DNA of 64,000 bases from an uncultured Eubacteriales bacterium (GTDB lineage Bacteria > Bacillota > Clostridia > Oscillospirales > Acutalibacteraceae), in the NCBI GenBank assembly GCA_934511365.1, contig CAKSWC010000005.1:1-64000 (forward strand), in the 5' to 3' direction. The stretch's first letter is position 1. Each line of letters starts with the position of its first letter. Shown here piece by piece: positions 58,596 through 64,000 of the stretch. Below the pieces are notes generated by a model. It saw only the letters and a list, made by a program, of their open reading frames with translations, did no database searches and had not been told where the DNA came from. The translations under genes were made by a program, and so were the position numbers.

Positions 58596-59210
58596 ATGAA
58601 AAACAATAAAGCTTTAATCCTTGAAATTTCCTGCTTTGCGGCAATGGTGCTTGCAATAGTTTTTTCCGGCAGTCTTTCATCGTTTGAAACCGACTGCAAG
58701 GAAATCAGAAGCGGCCTTTTCCGCCTCCATGTTATTGCCAACTCTGATTCCGCGGAGGATCAGGCACTGAAGCTCAAAGTCAGAGACGCTCTGCTTGAGG
58801 AAAGCGGAGAAATTTTTCAAAACGAAAAAGCAAAAGACGGCGCTGAAAAAGCCGCCTGCAAAAACCTCGGTCAGTTTTTGCAGACAGCGGAAAAAACCAT
58901 TCACGAAAACGGAAAAGACTACAGCGTCAGCGTTTCGGTTGGAAAAAGCCGCTTTCCAACTCGCGTCTATAAAAACATCACGCTTCCGGCCGGAGAATAT
59001 GATGCGCTGCGCGTTGTTATCGGCGAGGGCAAAGGCAAAAACTGGTGGTGCGTAATGTTTCCGCCTCTCTGTCTCCCTGCGGCGGAGAAAGAGGAAGAGC
59101 TTTCAGACGTTCTTTCTCCGGGCGGACAGGCTCTTGTTCAAAGCAAACCGAAATATGAAATCCGCTTCTGGCTCATTGAAAAGATTGAGGAACTGAGAGG
59201 AAGAAGATAA
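58596..59210 (+). CDS. spoIIR: stage II sporulation protein R
   Basis: 204 residues with one N-terminal membrane or signal helix. SGLFRLHVIANSDSAEDQALKLKVRD and GKNWWCVMFPPLC are the SpoIIR signatures. The secreted protein made in the forespore triggers SpoIIGA to activate sigma-E in the mother cell. Its presence supports a spore-forming lineage. Confidence 0.95.
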   Translation: MKNNKALILEISCFAAMVLAIVFSGSLSSFETDCKEIRSGLFRLHVIANSDSAEDQALKLKVRDALLEESGEIFQNEKAKDGAEKAACKNLGQFLQTAEKTIHENGKDYSVSVSVGKSRFPTRVYKNITLPAGEYDALRVVIGEGKGKNWWCVMFPPLCLPAAEKEEELSDVLSPGGQALVQSKPKYEIRFWLIEKIEELRGRR

Positions 59211-59216
59211 ATTGCA

Positions 59217-59252
59217 AGAGCTGCTCCGTTTGGCTTCGGAGCAGCTCTTTGA
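59217..59252. terminator. two-way terminator after spoIIR
   Basis: AAGAGCTGCTCCG pairs with CGGAGCAGCTCTT around TTTGGCTT. Confidence 0.8.
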
Positions 59253-59271
59253 ATATCCACATAACCGCTGA

Positions 59272-61014
59272 TTATTTAATATCGTCACGCATGAAGCGTT
59301 TTTCTTCCTCTTTGAGGTCAAGGCCGATTGTTCCGCCCGGATTCATGTTATACTTCGGGTCGAAATAATTTTTGAGCGCCTTAAACACACCGAATTCGGT
59401 TCTTCCGAGGCTGCCCTCAAGCCACGGAGCAAACATCTTTCCGATTCCGTGGTGGTGGCTGATTGCCGCGCCGGACTTCTGAATTGCGTCAAGGATGCTT
59501 GTGTGATATTTTTTGAACTCCTCAGATGAGGACATTTTTGTCAGGAAGATGAAATAAAGGTTTGCACCCTGCGGATAGCAGTGAGACATATGCGTTGTGA
59601 CAATCGTGTTCGGAAGAGCCTTGCAAACCTTGCGGACGTCTGCATGAACCTGCGCCATGTTTGACCAGTTGACGGTGCATTCAAGAGTATCCGTTGTAAT
59701 GCCGAAATCCATGAGTGTATCTCTGAGATACGGGTCGTTAAAGCGTCCCTTTTCCCAGCTCTTGCAAACAAACGAGGTCAGGCTCATTGCGCCGTATTTC
59801 TTTGCAATGCGGCGGATATTCTTTGCAACATTTGCCGAATAGCCTTTTTCGCCGTCAGTGAAGCCGAGGAAAAGGCAGCGCTCCATGTCTTTGAAGCCGG
59901 TCACGTCAAGAAGCTTCCACAGCGGAGTTTCGTCAACATTATAAAGGCGGAGCATGAGATTGGTCTCCTCGGGGTCGGAAAGGCGGAAAACGGAGGAGAA
60001 GCCGCATTCGCACTGCATCATCTCTCTTCCGGCATCCATTGCGGTTTTCCAGTCTCTGAAAATGTATGAAAAGCGCTTCCTGTTTTCGGGCATATATCTG
60101 AATATGCGCAAAGTGACCTCAGTCAAAACGCCGAACGTACCCTCGGAGCCCATCATTATCTGGTTAAGGTTCGGACCGGTTGCTTCTCTTGAATAATGGC
60201 TCGTTTGGAAGTTTCCGATGGGTGTTGCATATTTCTGTGAAAGGACAATATCTGTAATGCAGCCGTAATATGTGCTGTTCTGGCCCGCACCTCTTGTAAC
60301 GGTCCAGCCGCCAACGCTCGAAAACTCAAAAGACTGCGGGAAATGGCCGCAGGTATATGCACGCTTTGCGCCAAAATTCATGACCGCATTGTTGAGCGTT
60401 TCCTCAAGCTTCGGGCCGGACATACCGGCCTGAACGGTGATGGTCTGGTCGGTCTCATTGAAGCGGATAACCTTGTTAAAGCGCATTCTCATATCGAGCG
60501 AAACGCCGCCTTTAATCGGCTCAACGCCCCTTGTTACCGTGGAGCCGCCGCCATAAACATAAAGCGGAATGTCGTTCTCGGTGCAATAAGCAACAATTTT
60601 TTCAACCTGCTGTGTTGTGTCCGGATAAATGACAACGTCCGGGAGGGAATCAATCTTCCTCTCGCGCATACGCAGCAGGTCATATGCGGTTTTTCCGTAT
60701 GCAACGGAAAGGCGGTTATAGTCCGCCGTTGAAACATAGGCGTCTCCAACGGTTTCGCGGAAGAATTTCAGGTGTTTTTCGTCCATATTGCTCTTTTGCT
60801 TAAGCTCAACGGTCTCCCAGCCGATGTCGATCGGATACTGTCTGAAGTCATCATCGGTCATGATGAACTTATCCTTCATCATTTTGTAAAGGCTCTCTTT
60901 CGGATACTTTACAAAATCCGGATCGCCCCAGCGGAAAATTGAACGGTAGCTGTCCTTCGGTGCGGCTTCCTTGACCCATTTCGGTTCAAAGCCCTTATAC
61001 GGTTTTGTGCTCAT
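59272..61014 (-). CDS. FAD-binding oxidase, alkyl-DHAP synthase-like
   Basis: 580 residues of the FAD_binding_4/FAD-oxidase_C type. PLYVYGGGSTVTRG binds FAD, SVGGWTVTRGAGQNS continues the site, and AAISHHHGIGKMFAPWL is the His-rich C-terminal motif shared with alkyl-dihydroxyacetonephosphate synthase. Relatives include D-lactate and glycolate dehydrogenases, so ether-lipid synthesis is only one option. It lies 50 bases after an FGGY kinase in the same operon, consistent with polyol or glycerol-phosphate-like substrates. GGAGG precedes ATG. Confidence 0.85.
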   Translation of the reverse strand: MSTKPYKGFEPKWVKEAAPKDSYRSIFRWGDPDFVKYPKESLYKMMKDKFIMTDDDFRQYPIDIGWETVELKQKSNMDEKHLKFFRETVGDAYVSTADYNRLSVAYGKTAYDLLRMRERKIDSLPDVVIYPDTTQQVEKIVAYCTENDIPLYVYGGGSTVTRGVEPIKGGVSLDMRMRFNKVIRFNETDQTITVQAGMSGPKLEETLNNAVMNFGAKRAYTCGHFPQSFEFSSVGGWTVTRGAGQNSTYYGCITDIVLSQKYATPIGNFQTSHYSREATGPNLNQIMMGSEGTFGVLTEVTLRIFRYMPENRKRFSYIFRDWKTAMDAGREMMQCECGFSSVFRLSDPEETNLMLRLYNVDETPLWKLLDVTGFKDMERCLFLGFTDGEKGYSANVAKNIRRIAKKYGAMSLTSFVCKSWEKGRFNDPYLRDTLMDFGITTDTLECTVNWSNMAQVHADVRKVCKALPNTIVTTHMSHCYPQGANLYFIFLTKMSSSEEFKKYHTSILDAIQKSGAAISHHHGIGKMFAPWLEGSLGRTEFGVFKALKNYFDPKYNMNPGGTIGLDLKEEEKRFMRDDIK

Positions 61015-61063
61015 ATTGTTTATCCTCCTTAAGGTATCTGTTATTTATTATCTTGAAAATTTT

Positions 61064-62617
61064 TCAAATCTTCGGCAAAACTTTTTTTCTGAGCCTTTTA
61101 TAAAGCGGCTCAAGGCGTTTATACATCTTTGAATAGACGTTCTTATAAATTTTCATATAAAGCTCATGGTTCTTCATGTCCGGCTCAAAGGTGCGCTTGA
61201 CCTGAACCATGCTTTTTGTTGCCTCGTCATAATTTTTGAATTCGCCGGCCGCAACAAAGGCAACCATTGACGAGCCGAGACCGCAGGCCTCATGAGTTTG
61301 GATGCACCTGACGGGAAGCCCGGTCACGTCCGAAAGAATCTGGCAGACCTTCGGGCTTTTTGAGCCGCCGCCGCCGACAAAAATTTCCGTAATCTTTTTT
61401 CCGGACTGCTTTTCCATCGTTTTGATTCCGTCAAAAAGCGCAAGGTCAATGCCCTCAATTATAGCGCGGTAAAAATGCTTCCTTGTGTGTGCATCGGAAA
61501 AGCCCACCATTGCGCCCTTGGCAAGAGGATTAGCCATCCCCGCGCGCCAGTACGGCTGCAAAACAAGTCCGTCGCAGCCCGGCGGAACATCGTCAAGATG
61601 AGAGTCCAGAACGCGCTCAACCGGCCAGCCCTTTTCGGCCGCCTCAAGCTTTTCCTCGGCGGCAAACTCCTTGACGAACCATGACACCATCCAGTATCCG
61701 CGGTAAATTTGGAACTCCGGGTTATACATATCGTTCGGCACGGCGGGATACGCCGGAAGAAACTTCTGCGGCTCAAAGTAATCCTTAACCATCATCTGAA
61801 CGGTTGCGGAGGTTCCGAACGAAACGGCGGCCTGATTATCTTTAAGAACGGAAAGGCCGAGCGTTTCGCAGCCCTTGTCCGAGCCTGTTGCAATGAGCGG
61901 AAGTCCCTCCGGAATGCCGGTGAGCGCACTGACTTCTTTTCCGATTGTTCCGATTGTTTCACCCGAGGGAACAAGCTCGCAGAGCTTTTCCTGCGGAACA
62001 TTGCAAACGCAGCGCGTGAGGTTGTTTTTGCTCATCCAGCGGCGGTTTTTATAATCGAACGGAACGTGGCCAATCATGTTTGCGGCAGAATCGCAAAGGC
62101 GGCCGGTGAGTTTATAATTGAGATATGTCGGAAGCATAACATATTTTGCGGTTTTTTTCCATATCTCAGGCTCATTTTCCATAAGCCAGTTGCAAACGGA
62201 GTTTTTGGTCTGATCCTTAACGGTGTCCTCCATCTTTACAAGCCGGAACATAAGCTTCTTCAAAAGGCCGAACTTTTCGTCCTCCTTTGCCTGGCGTTCA
62301 TCGAGCCAGATGATAATATCGCGCAAAGCTTTGTTCTTTTCGTCAAGACAGAGAACCGTGTCGCGGATAACGGTCAAGGTGACCGCAATGACGCTGCCGA
62401 GTTTTTCTTTGTTTCTTGCGCAAAGCTCCTTTGAAACGCGGCAGATTGCGTCAAAGTAAAAATCAGGGTGCTGTTCGGCGTGGCCGGGACTTTTTGAAAG
62501 ATACGGCGTTTCATAGTTATACTGGCAAACGTCCTCAAGCCGGCCTTTTTTGTCAACAAGCATCGCTCGCGTACTCTGCGTTCCCACGTCAAAGGTCAGA
62601 ACAAGTTTTTCAGGCAT
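61064..62617 (-). CDS. FGGY-family carbohydrate kinase
   Basis: About 517 residues. FDVGTQSTRAMLVD is the N-terminal phosphate site, FGTSATVQMMV and FVGGGGSKSPKVCQIL the C-terminal ATP site. The family phosphorylates glycerol, xylulose and similar sugars; the sequence is not a standard GlpK or XylB. ATG 62617 is chosen after GGAG. Neighbours (FAD oxidase, DUF1667, FAD oxidoreductase) suggest a glp-like oxidation pathway. Confidence 0.9.
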   Translation of the reverse strand: MPEKLVLTFDVGTQSTRAMLVDKKGRLEDVCQYNYETPYLSKSPGHAEQHPDFYFDAICRVSKELCARNKEKLGSVIAVTLTVIRDTVLCLDEKNKALRDIIIWLDERQAKEDEKFGLLKKLMFRLVKMEDTVKDQTKNSVCNWLMENEPEIWKKTAKYVMLPTYLNYKLTGRLCDSAANMIGHVPFDYKNRRWMSKNNLTRCVCNVPQEKLCELVPSGETIGTIGKEVSALTGIPEGLPLIATGSDKGCETLGLSVLKDNQAAVSFGTSATVQMMVKDYFEPQKFLPAYPAVPNDMYNPEFQIYRGYWMVSWFVKEFAAEEKLEAAEKGWPVERVLDSHLDDVPPGCDGLVLQPYWRAGMANPLAKGAMVGFSDAHTRKHFYRAIIEGIDLALFDGIKTMEKQSGKKITEIFVGGGGSKSPKVCQILSDVTGLPVRCIQTHEACGLGSSMVAFVAAGEFKNYDEATKSMVQVKRTFEPDMKNHELYMKIYKNVYSKMYKRLEPLYKRLRKKVLPKI

Positions 62618-62643
62618 TGTTGTTTTCTCCTTTTCGCTGTATT

Positions 62644-63069
62644 TCACGGTTTCCTCTTCTTTTCCGCGATTTTTTTCGGCTGCTTTTTTTCGGTTTCCTT
62701 TTCCCCGTCCGGAAGCTCGCTCAAAACGCCGCTTGCTGCAATAACGTCAACACCGAGCGAGAGGACGTTTTTGATAACAACGTCTCCCCTTTTGAGCCTT
62801 TTTTTGACCGTGACGCGGTTGATCTCCTTCATCACGTCAAAGATTTTTTCCTTCGGAATTTCCGCCGAAACCCTGACCGGAAGAACGGGAACGGAACTGA
62901 ACGCGGTTTTCACAACGGAGGAGATCGTGCGCTTCGGCGCGGTCATCTCGTCCGTTGCAAAGGATACGCCCCTTTTGCACTTGTTTCCGGAAACGGAAAT
63001 TCCGCTTTCGGTTTCCGTAATCTCAAGTTCGCAGCTGTTTGGGCAAACGATGCAGACCAACTTTTTCAT
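62644..63069 (-). CDS. DUF1667 protein
   Basis: 141 residues. CIVCPNSCELEI and CKRG give a four-Cys N-terminal set that likely binds a metal or cluster, followed by the DUF1667 body (TVKKRLKRGDVVIKNVLSLG) and a Lys-rich tail. DUF1667 proteins are regularly coded beside GlpA/B-like oxidoreductases in anaerobes. It overlaps the upstream FAD gene by four bases. Confidence 0.9.
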   Translation of the reverse strand: MKKLVCIVCPNSCELEITETESGISVSGNKCKRGVSFATDEMTAPKRTISSVVKTAFSSVPVLPVRVSAEIPKEKIFDVMKEINRVTVKKRLKRGDVVIKNVLSLGVDVIAASGVLSELPDGEKETEKKQPKKIAEKKRKP

Positions 63070-64000
63070 TTTTTCTCGCCCTCCAGTATTACGGATATTT
63101 TGTCGTTTTCTTTAAGCTCCTCTTTGGAAAGGTCAAGAACAAGCCTTTCCATCTCCGGCGGACGCAGGAACGGATACTTCTTTTCCTTAACCGTTTTTCC
63201 GTTCACTTTGAAAGTGAGTTTGCATTTATCAAGAACGTCGCGGCTTCTGAAATAGAAGCAGACTTCTTTCATATCCTTTGAAAGGTCAATTCTCTGCGGA
63301 ACAATATATGCAATGTTTTCATCCGGAGCAACAAAAGCAGATTTTGCCGCCGCGCCGTCATATGCACAAGCACCGTCCGCAGCGGTGACCGCGCTTTCGG
63401 AAACATAGTCAACAAGGTCGTTGACGTGCAGCGCATTGCCGCAGCTAAACACTCCGGGAACGCTCGTCATCAAACTTTGGTCGCAGAGAGGGCCTTTTGT
63501 TTTTGGGTCAATTTCAACCGAGAGGCGCTCTGCAAGCTCGTTTTCCGGAATAAGTCCGACGGAAAGAATGAGTCCGTCGCAGTCAACATAGCTTTGTGTA
63601 CCCTCAATGGGTCGCATTTTTTCGTCAACCTTTGAAATTTCAACGCCGGTGAGCCTGTCCTCGCCGAACACCCTTGTCACCGTGTGGGAGAGATAAAGCG
63701 GAATGTTATAATCATGCAGACACTGATGAATATTTCTTGTGAGGCCGGAGGGAGTGCTCTTTGCCTCATAAACGCCAAGAACCTGCGCGCCCTCAAGGGT
63801 GAGTCTGCGCGCCATGATGAGGCCGATATCGCCCGAGCCAAGAATTACGCACTTCTTGGTTGGAAGAAAGCCGAGAAGATTCGTGAGGTTTTGCGCCGTT
63901 CCGGCGGTGAAAACGCCGGCCGGTCTTGTTCCGTGGATATTGACCTGCTTTGCGGTTCTTTCGCGGCAGCCGGTTGCAAGAATTAGCGTTTTTGCCTGAA
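63066..64000 (-). CDS. FAD-dependent pyridine-nucleotide oxidoreductase, 5' end cut by window
   Basis: At least 311 residues, open to the window edge; the N terminus is missing. ILGSGDIGLIMARRLTLEG is the second dinucleotide-binding fold, ILATGC and LILSVGLIPENELAERL follow the class pattern, and GVFSCGNALHVNDLVDYV marks the FAD site near the C terminus. It forms a unit with DUF1667 and the FGGY kinase, like the GlpB-type partner of anaerobic glycerol-3-phosphate dehydrogenases. Confidence 0.88.
   Translation of the reverse strand, partial: QAKTLILATGCRERTAKQVNIHGTRPAGVFTAGTAQNLTNLLGFLPTKKCVILGSGDIGLIMARRLTLEGAQVLGVYEAKSTPSGLTRNIHQCLHDYNIPLYLSHTVTRVFGEDRLTGVEISKVDEKMRPIEGTQSYVDCDGLILSVGLIPENELAERLSVEIDPKTKGPLCDQSLMTSVPGVFSCGNALHVNDLVDYVSESAVTAADGACAYDGAAAKSAFVAPDENIAYIVPQRIDLSKDMKEVCFYFRSRDVLDKCKLTFKVNGKTVKEKKYPFLRPPEMERLVLDLSKEELKENDKISVILEGEKK

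Noticed and set aside
59272..61014. Firm call as alkyl-DHAP synthase
   Set aside because: The His motif is shared with several FAD oxidases, and no ether-lipid partner gene is present.
1..64000. tRNA, rRNA, insertion sequences or prophage
   Set aside because: No tRNA-like TTCGANTC arm with matching stem, rRNA, transposase or phage structural gene was seen by reading; a dedicated scan was not possible.

Overview
The window comes from the chromosome of an anaerobic, low-to-middle GC, Gram-positive spore-former, most likely a gut clostridium of the Oscillospiraceae/Ruminococcaceae kind. The reasons are a SpoIIR gene, a SigH-like sigma factor, a T-box in front of valS, a preQ1-type leader in front of queT, strong GGAGG ribosome sites, a CGAAC-N4-GTTCG LexA box, oxygen defence by rubredoxin/rubrerythrin/PerR, and ferredoxin-linked keto-acid metabolism. 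No rRNA, tRNA, transposase, prophage or CRISPR array was seen. The family assignment is inference.

Layout. 1-945: two tandem copies of a type I toxin-antitoxin-like unit (tiny membrane peptide on the minus strand, short convergent RNA on the plus strand, shared two-way terminator), then heptamer repeats. 945-10.5 kb: small alarmone synthetase, a Dabb protein, an MBOAT/DHHW acyl-transfer pair, SOS-controlled dinB and the potABCD polyamine transporter behind an attenuator leader. 10.8-15 kb: a small membrane-protein gene broken in a poly-A tract, a secreted lipase-like protein and a GH3 adenylating enzyme. 15-21 kb: lepA-hemW, a convergent promoter pair lacking an ORF, a patatin and gdhA. 21-27 kb: structured leader and BspA-like repeat protein, rubredoxin-rubrerythrin-perR, a methyltransferase pseudogene, a zinc-ribbon protein and a sigma factor. 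27-35 kb: mnmA, a VanY-like peptidase, preQ1 leader-queT, a toxin-antitoxin islet (type III ToxIN, a small ORF/XRE regulator pair, a third type I-like unit), T-box-valS and an HD hydrolase. 35-39.5 kb: chagasin-like inhibitor, ECF sigma/anti-sigma, a 24-residue peptide gene, an sRNA and a PI-PLC. 39.6-45.6 kb: aromatic keto-acid oxidation (iorAB, two paaK, ACT protein, ferredoxin). 45.8-59 kb: GH89, holB-ricT, EcsC/SHOCT protein, asnA, upp, patatin/PPC/EFR1/dut, tspO, acpP, spoIIR. 59-64 kb: FAD oxidase, FGGY kinase, DUF1667 and an FAD oxidoreductase cut by the window end.

The most striking feature is a recurring compact layout. Two consensus sigma-A promoters (17-base spacers) face each other 200-370 bases apart, around a two-way terminator. 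One transcript of about 200-270 nt usually encodes a 23-38 residue hydrophobic peptide, and the other is about 90 nt. The two RNAs of a unit begin with the same short sequence. Four loci fit (1-370, 380-775, 18.09-18.28 kb without an ORF, 31.19-31.59 kb). With the ToxIN locus, small-RNA toxin control is unusually dense here. All RNA roles are inferred from sequence alone.
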